From the NCBI GenBank assembly GCA_035048495.1, contig CM068553.1:14323190-14387189 (forward strand): a stretch of DNA of 64,000 nt, read 5' to 3'. Below are positions 33,561 through 45,515 of this stretch, in pieces. The position numbers and the translations under genes are program-made. Every line of letters starts with the position of its first letter. Within the stretch, counting starts at the first letter, position 1. The notes under the pieces were generated by a model. The model was not told the origin of the DNA. It saw nothing but the letters and a program-made list of their open reading frames with translations, and searched no databases. The stretch comes from Euptelea pleiosperma. Taxonomy: Eukaryota > Streptophyta > Magnoliopsida > Ranunculales > Eupteleaceae.

Positions 33561-34496
33561 AATCCTAGTCGCAATGATCAATAACACATGTTGAACTGAG
33601 GCCCACATGTCATCATGCAGAAATTCCAAAGTGATGTGGACCCCACCTCAACTTGTGTTCTTTATAATTGTGACATCAACCTTGCAGAATCATCCCGGTG
33701 GCAAAGATTTTTCTAATATTTATAACTAGGGGATGGCCAGTGCTAATGGCACTCCTCGGCAAAGTGTTTGCAAAGAAACGGGTGCCTTCGGCACTCAAAC
33801 CTGCATCTTCATTCTTTCCTAAAAACTATAAATTTTGGATGTTTGTTTAATTTATAAAACCAATCTGGCCAAATTGTAACTATGTTTTGTACTTCATTGG
33901 AGTCTCCCAATAAGTTCTTTCTAACAATACACAATCACCTAGCTAAAGTAAACCATCTCGCATTCAATTGCCACAAAAAGTTCTCAAGTGATTTCATAAT
34001 TATATATAGCCACATTATGCAAGAAAATAAAAGAGTTTGTCATAGTTTATAATGAAAATGAAGTAATAACTGCATTTTAATATTTCATATCCAACGATCA
34101 CCCCTTTTGGAAGCTCAATTTATAGGGCCAGGGAGAACACTCGCAGGCATTTTGAGAGAGCGCAAAATTCTAACTTGAGTAAGTGCCATCCAGGCAAAAG
34201 GGTTAGCCTGACTAGTTAGCCAGCCAGCCTGAGAGGGATTGTCGGAATTCGAGAAGTGATGAATGATGATCACCTAGCTGCCAAAAATCGTGATGACCAA
34301 GTTGGTTCTACCAGCCTTTGATAGCTCCATCCGTGCATGCTTAGAATAGTGGCTATATTTACATGTACTTTAAGTCATGACACATCATAGAATTGAAGCA
34401 AAGGCTGGCTATATTTACATGTACTTTGATAGCTGCCAATTGCATATGAAGTTTGCTTGATATAGATACAGGAGGACCTAGAGAGAGGCGGGGGGT

Positions 34497-34536
<40 letters not shown>
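34497..34536. repeat. Uninterrupted run of 40 G
   Basis: Forty consecutive G on the plus strand, preceded by GCGGGGGGT. It can form stacked G-quadruplexes. Exact length is prone to sequencing and assembly error, so it could also be an assembly artefact joining two contigs. Confidence 0.85.
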
Positions 34537-34538
<2 letters not shown>

Positions 34539-34542
34539 ATGG

Positions 34543-35215
34543 GTCCACTGAGCCTTAGCACCTTTTTAATTCAATACCTATGAAACCTAACAATATTGAA
34601 TAAGGTAAAGAATTCGATCTCGATTGCAATCGGTATATTAGTAGAGTAAGGTCGTAACTTAACTCCTACTCAGTCAAAAATCTACGTGACACAAGCAGCA
34701 CAACAGTCAAAGTTACCTCCTAATCGAGATCGGAGAGGAACAAAGCTTCGATGTTGATGTAGCTTAACTGTGGCTACAAACTAGAAGTGCAGCGCACATT
34801 AATCACCCGAGTTGATCTGGAACCAAAGAACACGGACCACCGAAGCCGATCTCACACAAAGGACAATACGAAAACTGCAAAGCAAGCAAGCAAATAAGAA
34901 AAGCAAATGAGCAAGAACAAATCTCTTGAAGACGAATAATTCAAGAGAAGGCTGAGCGAATTGGTGAGTTGAGTGAAGGGGGAGGGGAAATGCATGCTCA
35001 TGATTCGAGGATCACCGAGACTATTTGACTGGTCATTTCCCACCGGTCGTCCTATCTAATCGGGTGCCCTGTCTTAATGATCGATCGACCGGTCATTTCC
35101 CTACCGATCGCTCCGTCTCAGAGATCAATCGACATGTTCGTCAGTTAGACATATTTAGGGGTCTTGCCCATGGGGGTTTCACATGAAAGGCTAGGTGGTC
35201 TCTAATTATGTCTAA
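34543..35215 (-). repeat. Sirevirus-like LTR piece, copy A
   Basis: Aligns with 41716-42431: GAGCCTTAGCA(C/A)CTTTTTAATT, GAATTCGATCTCGAT(T/C)GCAATCG, GGGGTTTCACAT(G/T)AAAGGCT. The minus orientation is taken from copy B's TATA box (CCACTATAAATACCCC). Downstream (35215-36330) are CTCCCCTTTTTGCCAG-type tracts seen upstream of 3' LTRs in Sireviruses, so this may be the 3' end of such an element. Clade call is tentative. Confidence 0.5.
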
Positions 35216-36336
35216 GTGGACTTAGTTTTTTTTTTCAATTCCATGATTCTTCAGTCCCCACTGCATATCAAGGATCGCCTCGTAGTTGCTTTCGGAATCA
35301 TCGAGACACACTCCCAAGTTCATGGTAAGAGATCGATAGAGGTTACATAAATACACATGGTTGTTGTGGAATTGACAACACAAGGAGTATACTTATCAAT
35401 CTCCAATTTTAGGACAAAATATACAATGGTTCTCCCCTAACAATGAGCCTATCCCACCCAACAAAAACAAACGTATCAAGTTGTAGTGAGAGGTACCAAG
35501 ACATCTTTATTTTAGTCTAATTGTAATCACATCACAGACAAAGATGACAACAATAGATAGGGTTTTTACTCCCCATTAGTATACTTTTTAGAAGTTATGG
35601 TTTTACCAAAATGAGATTATCAAGTCAACAAAGTCCAATGACTGTCTGAGTCCAGTGATCGAAAGTTTACCAATTGAATTCTGCCAAATCAACAATAAGT
35701 AGTTCTCTTAAGAAAGAAGCAGAGGCACTAGGCCTGCTTAATGACAGTACACCCCAATTTCATTAGATAGAGACTGTCCGTAATGTTATTCTGGAAGAAC
35801 TCACTGGAGTGGCAAACAACCGCTTCGTCCAATGACTCGCAATCTCCCTTTTAGTGGAGTAACCATTTTCCAATTGTTTAGAAACAATGTTCCCCAATTC
35901 TCCCCTTTTTGCCAGAAACTGACAAAGGATAGAATCCAAAGAGAAATGGCATCAAACACATATAAGATAGGAAGCCAAAAAAGATCAATGAAAAGTCATG
36001 GCATAATAATCTCAACAAATATTAGATAAAAAATGCTGCAAGAGTCAGAAGCTCTTAGCAGTCAAATGCAGTCATAATTAGTAAAGCAGAGATAACTGAA
36101 TACATGAAATGCATCATGCTATAAGGGTTAGATGCCCTTTACAGTCAAAGTCCCTAAAATAAGCCAAAATACATAAAATTACATGAAGACAAGTGTGTTG
36201 GAAATTAGAGAATCTATCTCTACTCATCATCATCTCGTCAATGATCTCTGTCCCCTCGGCGTCTCCAGTTGGTGCTCCTTCGATGGACTGGTCCCAACCT
36301 CCACTAAAGTCCTTGTATTGTGGTGACGGATGAAAT
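35216..36336. other. Gene-less interior next to copy A, with a Sirevirus-type purine tract
   Basis: The complement of 35895-35925 reads as CAAAAAGGGGAGAA, near words like TTTGTCAG, resembling the tracts before Sirevirus 3' LTRs. No long coding frame is present. Confidence 0.35.
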
Positions 36337-38711
36337 TGAAACTAGGGTTTTTCCGCGTCGTTGGTTACGGAAACCCTAATCTCAACAAAATTTGTTATTA
36401 ATCCGATTTAATTCCTGCAAAAATAGTAATTCTCGCATAGTGGGAGCATGTCGGATGTCGATCCGCACTCGGGATTAGTCGGGTTAGCGCAATAACGAAC
36501 ATGAAATGATGGATTTTTGCTGGAGATTGTAGAAAATATGGAGAGATGAGAATGTTGGTGGGTTAAAAAATGCTTGATTGATTTTTTTAGAGAGAGAAAT
36601 TGACACAAAAAGCATTAAACTAAAAATAAACTAAATACAAAATGCAATAACATGAATCAAATTGAACTTTATTAAATTAAATGTGCTACATTTGTTTAAC
36701 GCTAACATGTAATAAAACTAGCTAGAAAACATAAAAAAATGGAGAGAGAAAGTACCATGCTTTAGAGAGAGAAAGTGAGAAAGGTTAGAGAGAGAGAAGA
36801 GAGAAGACACGGATCCGAGTGAGCCATTGAATGGTCCACGATCGGCCAAGTGAGTGCACAACCACCGGTCGAAGCTTGTGAGAAGCTCGATGGATGGAAG
36901 GAGGCTATGGTTTGCTGTCCAGCCTGGTGGGCTTGCAAGTCATGGACCAAATGAGAGATCTATGGTCTATTTTAATGGTTGGGCCTGCTGGCCGAAGAGT
37001 GAAGGACAGGTGGTTTGTTGCAGACTTGCATGTTCATTGGTGGTGGAGTTGTCCGTCAAGATGATGGAGATAGTGATGGTCACTAGTGCTCCTGCAACCC
37101 TTGCTGCTTTAATGGCGGTCACGGGTGTTGCAGGTGATGCAAAACGGTGAGAGATGGAGAGTGGTTTCTGTGGAAAACATCAGCAAGTGGTCGGCGTTGG
37201 AGAAGGGAAGGAGTGATGGTGGATCTCCAGTAATAGTCGCAGGGGCGGAGGAACAACAGGTAGAGCCATGGAAGAGCACGGCAAGCATTTGCAGGTGGTT
37301 GCTGGCTGCGTCAAAGAGAGTTGCAGACGCAGCCGGCGGTGTTAAAGGGGAGAAGGAGGGCGGAACTTGGAAGGGCAGGTGATGATGACGATGGTGGAGG
37401 GTAGCGGCGTTGCAGGCAAGGAGGCGGTGCTAAAGAGAAGAAGAAGACGGAGAAGAAGAAGGTGTTGATGGCCGGAGTTGCAGGCTGCAACTCCGGTGAA
37501 GAAGATGAAGAAGACGAAGAAGAGAAAGTGGAGAAAAGAAGGAGGAGAAGGGGGAATACTTGGGGGAGAAGGTTTTGGGGGAGAGAAAGGAGAAGAAAGG
37601 AGGGGGATTAGGGTTCCAAAGAACCCTCTCTTCTCCCCTTTTAAAGCTCCCTAGTTTCCATTAATGGAAATTAGGGATTTTTTTGAAATAAAAAAAAAAT
37701 ATATATATATATATATGTATATATATATTTTTTTTAAGTAAAACCTTACTTTTCTTTAGAAAATTTCTCCATTTAGTGGACCCCCCTTTTTTATTTAAAA
37801 ATAATTAATTTAAAGTATTTGAAAATCGCGAGGTCCACTAAATGGTCGGGCCAGGGGTCAATGATGATGGGCCCGGCTATTGGTCCACAAGGATTGATGA
37901 TGTCCATCGTCTCACAAGATGATGTGACAGACAATTTGATGACGATCGGATGGATGGTGACTTGATTGGGACCCAGATTGGTAGATCGACAGATCTAGAG
38001 AGATCCAACGGTCCGTTGGAAGATCCAACGGTCAGAAAGCTAAGGGAGATGAGACAGAGCCAACGGGCAGGAATTCTGGGCTTAGGTCAGTAGATCCGAG
38101 GACCAAGAGATGAAGAAAGAGAGAATAAGGAGAGATGAGATAGAAAATTAGGGGGAAGAGATAGAAAATATCAGAAAATGGAGATAAAAGTATTGGCAGA
38201 GGGTCTGGAACCCTGGTCTTCACTGTGACCATCATCACACTTCTCCAGTAGAGTAGACCATCATTCCTTGTTGACTCATGTGGCTTTAAATGCTTTGGTC
38301 CGTCTCTTGGTCATTGGCTCTCCCACTCTCTTCGTTCTTTGGGCCGGCTCTTCAGTCCTCTTTTTCAGCCCGTATTTAGCCCATATCTTCTAGTCATAGC
38401 CTGTGGGCTCTTTAAGCTTTGATAATGGGCTTTCATGATCGATCTGGGCCCGCAAGTCTCGAGAATAGCCTGATCAAGTTTTCTGCAAGAGAAAAGTATG
38501 TAATGAGACTTGATCATAACGTCTTTATACCTAGACTTCCAGAAATGCGTTTAATGCATGCAAATATACCATTTCGTCCAGAAAAGTGTGTTCTGCGTAA
38601 TAAAATAGACTCTTACGTAGAAAAGTGGATAATTAGAGCAGTTTTATGTAGGAGAGTGTGATAACGCTTAGAAGATAACAGTGAAAAATATGCACTTTTA
38701 AGCGAATATCA
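36337..38711 (-). mobile_element. Solo LTR, 2375 bp, of the tRNA-Asp element family
   Basis: Termini TGAAACTAGG and GCGAATATCA, with perfect 5-bp target duplication GAAAT (36332-36336, 38712-38716). Both end regions match the LTRs at 6642-8198 and 15078-16680 (CGTCGTTGGTTACGG; TACGTAGAAAAGTNGA; CACTTTTAAGCG). The middle is ~800 bp longer, with purine-rich filler at 37360-37620, an AT microsatellite at 37690-37730 and a perfect 11-bp-stem palindrome at 37472-37496. A single LTR with its own target duplication means the rest was lost by LTR-LTR recombination. Confidence 0.85.
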
Positions 38712-39155
38712 GAAATCCTGGGTATTGGCTCCTCATATAGGCTGACAGTATCTGCTGTCGAGCCTCCATCCTCTCTTGCTTAGTCTCTATCCTCTAGAAG
38801 CCTGTGGTAACAAGTCCTCGGAAAGCTCTCATCTCCTGAGTCATGGAGGTGATCTGATCTGAAATTGACTAGAACGAAGTGAGAGTAGATGAAGAAGAGA
38901 ATCCTGCTAATGTATGGGATCGGCGATGGAAAAGGGAACCGATATCTCTTCCAAGGTGCATTTTGGAGAGAGTAGAGTTTTTGATGGGGCTAGTGGGAAA
39001 GTCACGGGGATTAGGGTCAAAGATGGAAAACTTGAAGTTCTGTAAGATAGTAGAGATCAAATATCCAAAAGGAAGAACCCTAGTGGATGTAGGGGAGGAT
39101 ATCGCATCAAGAATTTGACAAAAGATGATGTATGGAATTATATTTTAAAAAAAAA

Positions 39156-41655
39156 AGCTTAAAGAGCCAGCATGCTAAGACAAGAAGATATATAGGCCAA
39201 GTACGGGCCAAGCCAGGGGATTGTAGAGCCGATCCAAAGAACCAAGAGAGCAGGAGAGCCGATAACCAAGAGATGGGCTAAAGCCTTTAAAGCTACATGA
39301 AATGACAAGAAATTATGTCCTGCTCTATTGATGAAGTTCAATTGAAGAATAAAATGAAGACCAAGGTTCATTACCCTCCGCCAGCACTTTTCTCTCTATT
39401 TTGACATTTACTCTCCCATCTCCTCTGATTCTCTCTCCTCTTTCTAAACCCTAATTTTCTCTCTCCTAACTCTAACCATCCACCCCATATACCATTTCTC
39501 TCTCTACTCCCCCACATTTTTTCTCTCTAAAACCATTCCTCCTACCTTAACCAATCACCACTCTCCATTCCATCTAGGACCCTGACCGTTAGATTCTTCC
39601 ATTCATCCTTCAAATCAATCGTCTGATCAACATTTCCATCCATCATTTCACATCCTAACCACACAATCGCCACCCGATTATCACCACACGATCACCATCA
39701 TCCCCACACCTCTCGCATACCCGCAATCCTATCCAAACCCTAAACCCAGCACTTGATCACCCTCGATCACTCCCGATCTCAGCAACTCATATGAGGTCCA
39801 CAGCCTCGCAAGGGGCCCACGACCTCGTTAACACAATACCGTGTTCCCCAACCCGCAACCCACTAACGAATAAAAGAAAATGAAATAAAACAAATAAAAA
39901 GAAATAAAACACAAAAGAAGAGGAAGGAAAAATAAATGAAGAGAGACCCACGGTTTCTAAAATCGTGGATCTTTCCTTCTCTTCTCCCCCTCTAATCTAA
40001 CAGCTAACAACTTCCCCAATTTCTCCTAACCCTAATCTCTCCCCATATAAACCTCTCTATTTCTCACGTCCTCAGGCTCTCCTCTCTCAACCTTCTCTCA
40101 TTCCCATTCACTCTCCAACCCTAAACTCTAACCCCAAAAACTCTCTCTAACCCTACCCTCTCCATCTCTCTTCTATCCCAACTCTCTCCCAACCCTAATC
40201 ACTTACACATCCTCACTATCCTCCAACAGTTGTTGGAGTTGCAACCTGCAACTCCTGCCCGTCTGCCCATTGAAGCTCCTTGCACCTACGGTGTCCTTCG
40301 GTGTTCTCCACGGTGGCTATGAGTTGCCTCCTCTATTGTATCCACGCTGCACCGTAACACTTGCAGCGATACCAACGAAGACACTAGTCAGTCACCGTCC
40401 TTCCACTTACAGGTCACCTCACCCAAAAGCCGTCATCTCCTCCACTGGTTCACGGCTTTGCTGTGAATACTTGCTACCTCTCCAACCCGCTTGCAAAATG
40501 CCACTTCTAGGTCATCTTCCTCATCAACTTTCAGAGTCGTCTCTTCCTTCCTCAATGCCAAACGCACTCCAACAATAGGGCGTGCTGCTCCTCCTCTTCA
40601 GTACCTTCATCACAGCACCACCATCCGTCATCAATATTGGTGGACTAGTGTTCATCTTGCCACCTCGCATCACTATCCAAAACCACCGAACCAGCACCTC
40701 CTACGACCTCTTCTTCTTTCCTCACAGCATCACCTGTAACCCCCTTCGGTCTATACCTTCATCGGCTTCCACCATTAACGCCAGTAAAGCTCTTCTCCAT
40801 CCACGGCCAGATCTGAACTCTACGATGGTCCCTCCACTTACTGCCCAACGGTTTAATCTCCACACATGCAGGTAGTTATCTCCACCATCTAATCTGCTGG
40901 CACAACCCATCATGCACTCCATGCAGCTTCCTGCTCGTACATGCCCTCTTGCTGCCCTATCATAGCATACCTCCATCTCTCACTCTTGGTGAGCTTCATC
41001 ACCACTAGACATCACTTTCTTGCTTGTCCAAGCAACTTCGCTATCCTCTCACCAACGGCTACCATCACTTCACATGGCCGAATCTCCCAGGTAAGGTTCA
41101 AGGTAAAATTCTCTTTCCCTTGCCTTCTCTCTCACCTCTCTTTCTCTCTCTAAAACTCTTAGGTTTTCTTACTTTCTTTCTCTCTCTCTAACTCTAAATC
41201 TTGCTAGTTCTCTTTATCTCTCCTCTCACTAGGTTAAACACCCCATTCTCTCTAAAAATCATTTTATCTCTCTAGATTTCTCCATTTCTTTCTATCTCTC
41301 TTAATTTAACTCTCTAGACTCCATCACCTATTTCTCTCTCTCAGACTTAGCACTTTCTCTCTCTAAACCTCAATTTCTTTAAGTTTGCTTTCTAGATTAA
41401 TATTTATTTTTTGCTCGTTTGATTGGTGTAACAATTTTTGATAATTTAATAAAGTAGTTTGATTATTGTGTTTTAGTGTTTTCAATCTCATATTATATTG
41501 CTTACATTAGTTTAATAATTTCTCTCTCTAAATACCAAACAATGCATGTTTTAATTCACTTATCCACCAGTATCATCTATCCATTATTTTCTGACCATTT
41601 TTCATTATAATCCTTCTTTAATATGCATGACCTAACCCCGAGTGCGGATACAATA
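39156..41655 (+). repeat. Partial LTR of the same family, plus orientation
   Basis: Starts AGCTTAAAGAGCC, missing ~300 bp of U3 relative to 45516-48712, and runs through CACTTTTCTCTC, a pyrimidine-rich centre and CGAGTGCGGAT before being cut by LTR copy B. It carries the family palindrome at 40235-40255. The open frames at 40270-40976 lie in the pyrimidine-rich filler and have no protein motifs. Confidence 0.7.
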
Positions 41656-41715
41656 TGCACAACACACGTATTTATAGTGGTTCGGTGAATCAACACGTAC
41701 GTCCACTTTCCAAAT

Positions 41716-42431
41716 AGCTCCAATGAGCCTTAGCAACTTTTTAATTCAATACCTAAAAAACCTTACAATATTGAATATGGTAAAGAATTCGATCTCGATC
41801 GCAATCGATATATTAGCGGAATAAGGTCGCAACCTAACTCCTACTCAACTAAGAATCTACTTGACCCGAGGAACACAACAGTAGGAAGATGATATTATAA
41901 TCAAGATTTTTTCCCAGAAAAACTTTCAACTAACAATCAAAGTTACCTCCCAATTGAGATCGAAGAGGAATGAAGCTTCGATGTTGCTAAAGCTTAATTG
42001 AGGCTACAAACCAAAACCACAATGCACACCAATCACCCGAGTTGATATGGAACTGAAGAGCACGGACCACTGAAGTCGATCTCCCATTAAGGACGATACA
42101 AAAACCATCGAAACAAGCAGTGCAAGCAAAGGAATAAGGGAGCAAGAACAAATTTCTTGAAGATGAAGAGCTTAAGAGAAGGCTAAGCGAATCGGTGAGT
42201 TATGAGTAAAAGGGGAGGGGTATTTATAGTGGAGGGGGAGGGGAAATGTGCGTTCTTGATTGGAGGATCACTAAGACTAGTCAACTAGTCATTTCCCACC
42301 GGTCGTCCGGTCTCACCGAGCGCCCCGCCTTAATGACCGGTCGATTGGTCACCCCAACATGTCAGTTAGACATATTTGGGAGTCCTGCCTATGGGGGTTT
42401 CACATTAAAGGCTGGGGGGCTTTAATTATGT
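41716..42431 (-). repeat. Sirevirus-like LTR piece, copy B
   Basis: Related to 34543-35215. The complement of 42215-42235 gives a TATA box (CTATAAATACCCC). ATTTATAGTGGTTCGGTGAA at 41671 is a phrase often seen in Sirevirus LTRs, and a similar phrase is at 51017. It is cut at 42431 by an LTR of the tRNA-Asp family. Confidence 0.5.
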
Positions 42432-43498
42432 TGAAATAAGACTTTTCTCGGTTGTTGATTCGAGAACCCTTAAATCAACATAGTTTTTATTTTTATCCAG
42501 TTCGATCCTTTTAACTCCTGCAAGATGCAAATGAGTAAAATGGAAGGTCAGATGTCGATCTGCACTCGATATTTATTGGGTTAATACAAATAAAGAACAT
42601 TAAACAAAAATAAAAGCTTAGAATTGGATGGAGGGATGAGAAATACGAGTCGATGATTTAAACACATGCTTTCCAAAGAGATCCAAGGAATAACTGAAGA
42701 AATTAATCAAAACTGAAATTCATTCATTAAAAGAAATAGAGTAACTTACATTGAATTTGCAGAATTGCATTGAATAAAAAAAAGTTAGTAAAAAGAACAG
42801 GAGGAGTTCCAACACCTAGTTGCCACACCTAGAAGCTGTTAAAATTGATCCCAATATCTTTGAGAAGACAGTGGCTCCAATGGTGAACGTTCATGTAAGA
42901 GAGAGAGCGAGTAAAGAGAGAAAGAGAGTGTGTTGAGAGAAAAAGTTGAGAGGGGGAACTGTTGAGATGAGGGTTCGACCTCCCCTTATATAGGAGAGGA
43001 GCATTAGATTCTCCCAAAAATGGAGTGGTCGTGGGGTCTACGTTGGAGAGGGATATAAAGAAAAGTGGAGAGAGTTATTTGGAAACCGTCCAAGATAAGG
43101 ACGAGGGGATTATGGAAGGAGATTTGATTAAATGGGAGATATTCTAGGATAGAAAAGGAAAATGAGAAAATGAAGGAAAGTTGGTATGAGAGATTAGGAA
43201 AGATAGTTTGACAGGAATATTTGGTTACCAAAAGGGAAAGGCATTGACATTTTCTATTTTTGGGATGTGGGGTCCATTTTTTGAATTGTGGAGACCATGG
43301 GGTCCACTCCATCAAGTGAGGTCGTGGGACACTCCATCAAGCAAGGCCATGGGCCATTCCACTTGAGTGGGCCAACGAAAGTGGACCTGTATTTTAGCTA
43401 GGCCAAGGCCCATATGACTGAACTTGGAATATTAAAGGCCATGGGATTATTTTAGGATGGATGGAGGGGGATCATAGGATGATGGATCTGCAGATGTG
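42432..43498 (-). repeat. Partial LTR of the tRNA-Asp family (U5-side)
   Basis: Begins TGAAATAAGAC after flank TATGT and has the family layout (CTCGGTTGTTGATTCGAG; GATGTCGATCTGCACTCG; AATTCATTCATTAA). TATA in the complement (CCTATATAAGGGG near 42983). The expected GCGAATATCA end is missing. Confidence 0.6.
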
Positions 43499-43500
43499 GC

Positions 43501-43735
43501 TGATATTCGCTTAAAAGTGCATACTTTAAGCCTTTATCTTTTTAACGTTATTGTATTCTCCTATGTAAAACTTCATTTTTATCAACTTTTATATGTAAGA
43601 GTTTCCTCAATTGTGTAAAACACACTTTTCTGAAGTAAAAAAATAGGCTATTTATATGAATTAAACATATTCCCAGAAGTCTAGATATGAAGTCATTTTG
43701 ATTAAGTCTCATTACGAATGTAATACCCTGAATTT
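43501..43735 (+). repeat. Inverted U3-end fragment of the same LTR family
   Basis: TGATATTCGCTTAAAAGTGC to GTCTCATTACG matches the start of 45516-48712 for ~235 bp and then stops at TGTAATACCCTG. It lies head-on to the preceding partial copy. Confidence 0.65.
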
Positions 43736-45515
43736 TTGTTATGGGGTATTTCCGTAAATTATGAAATTTGGGACTTCTTCGTCGTTTTTTTTTATTTTTT
43801 ATTTTAGTCCGATTTATCTCATAAGCATTTTTATTTTTATGCATGCCTTGCGTCTTATACACTAATAGCAACTGTGAATCAAACAATTTCATAATCGGTA
43901 GGGCCATGCGCGATTGTTGATCACCCTGTAGAGACTTGACCGACATTATAATTATTTGACTAATTATCGAATAATAGAGACTAATCGCATACTTTTCCAT
44001 GATTCACGTAACTCATTAGCAAACTAGTAAGTATTATTGTTAGTTGCACACCTAAAGAGCATTGAAGTAAGAGTACACCTTTGATATATTCTCGGTAACA
44101 TACGTCATCTAGTGAGGACCGGAATAACCACCCATCAATGAAACCATGCTCATAAACAATATATAGAATTGCTTAAATAGCAACAAAATATTCATGCATG
44201 CATACCCTTGTATTTTGAGTGACATATTATATCAATATGTTGACCCCACTAACCCACACGTTTTCTACAAAGAATGGAATCCATGATATAATATACAAGA
44301 CACCTCACCATAACATTTGGAATAGGTAAGAATTAGAAAACCTACCTAGACACTTCAGACTATCATTTAATACTTACCTAGTTTAGAAAGACTACCAATA
44401 GAAACCTTACAAATATAATATAATAAGATCAGAAAATAGAAACTTCATTTACATATTGTTGACCGTGTAGCCCTCCATAGTACATTGGCAATTCTACTTC
44501 ACCATGGGAATGGAATGTGTACCATGTAAAGCCTAGCACCCTTCCCATTTAGGCAGCTACCCCCATTAGATCCTAACCTTAGAAACCCTCACGAGTCTAC
44601 CTTCATGGACAAACCTTCCATAACAGAAAACCCACCTGATCTACTAGAAGAAGAACCGCGTGAAAGAGAGTGAAAAGACAGCCCATCATTCTAAAATGGA
44701 CCAGCCTACAATGTATAATGGAGGAAGAAATGTTAGAGAGAAGAAGACTCAAAGGAGAAGAAACGTTGAGGAGTAGCGGTAGGAACTAAGTGAAAAATGT
44801 CAGAGACAAGGGAGGAGATCTCAAGCTTTACCGAACTCACTAGAAACTGGTAGGACGTACGTCGCTTCAAACAGGTATATACCCTAGACGATGATCTAGA
44901 TCTTTTCTTTCTGATGTATGTATGTTGTATATGGATGCCGATATGCAACATGAATGAGATGCAAATTCTATTATGAATGTTTATGTATGATATACTTGCT
45001 AGGACATGAATGTGTGTGTAATGTGAATTGATATGTTAGCATGATATAATATCGTTATGATTAAGTCTGGGCATGAGTATTCCAATTTATATGATGTTGT
45101 ATCATGGGGTGGGAATGTTGTTGATTCACTAGTACGACCCTTGGTGGGAATGAAGAGTAACCTTGGTGGGAATGAAAAGTACCCTTGATGGGAAATGAAT
45201 ACCCTTGGGGGGAGAAGGATATAGCTAGTGGGGTTGTGCATGCATGTTGGCTGAATCATTTTATTATTGTACAACCTGCTACTAGTATATTGTTCATGCA
45301 TGACATGTATATTTCACCGGGGGTTTGGATCTACGTTATGGTCTTGGTACGTGTGGAACTACTGGGCTCTAGCTCACTGTTGTCAACTGATATATGTATT
45401 TCAGATGATTGCATGATGGGGGACATGTATGAAGCCGAGGATGATGAAACGGAGGGTGACTTCGAGAATGAAGGTGAATAGGTGGATGATGCTTTTGGGG
45501 TGGATATTTAGCCAC
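43728..45515 (+). repeat. Possible Ty3/gypsy-type LTR sequence interrupted by a solo LTR
   Basis: Begins TGTAATACCCTGAATTTT, a common chromovirus LTR style, and near 45350-45400 has ACTGGGCTCTAGCTCAC followed by TATTTCAG, also typical of Tekay-like LTRs. It continues after the solo LTR at 48713. No coding motif; the clade is a guess from wording. Confidence 0.35.

Noticed and set aside
40270..41153. ORFs of 70-102 codons
   Set aside because: They lie in the filler of a partial LTR copy of the same family.
42432..43735. A single complete solo LTR
   Set aside because: The left part and the 43501-43735 end fragment are in opposite orientation and the expected TATGT duplication is not found.
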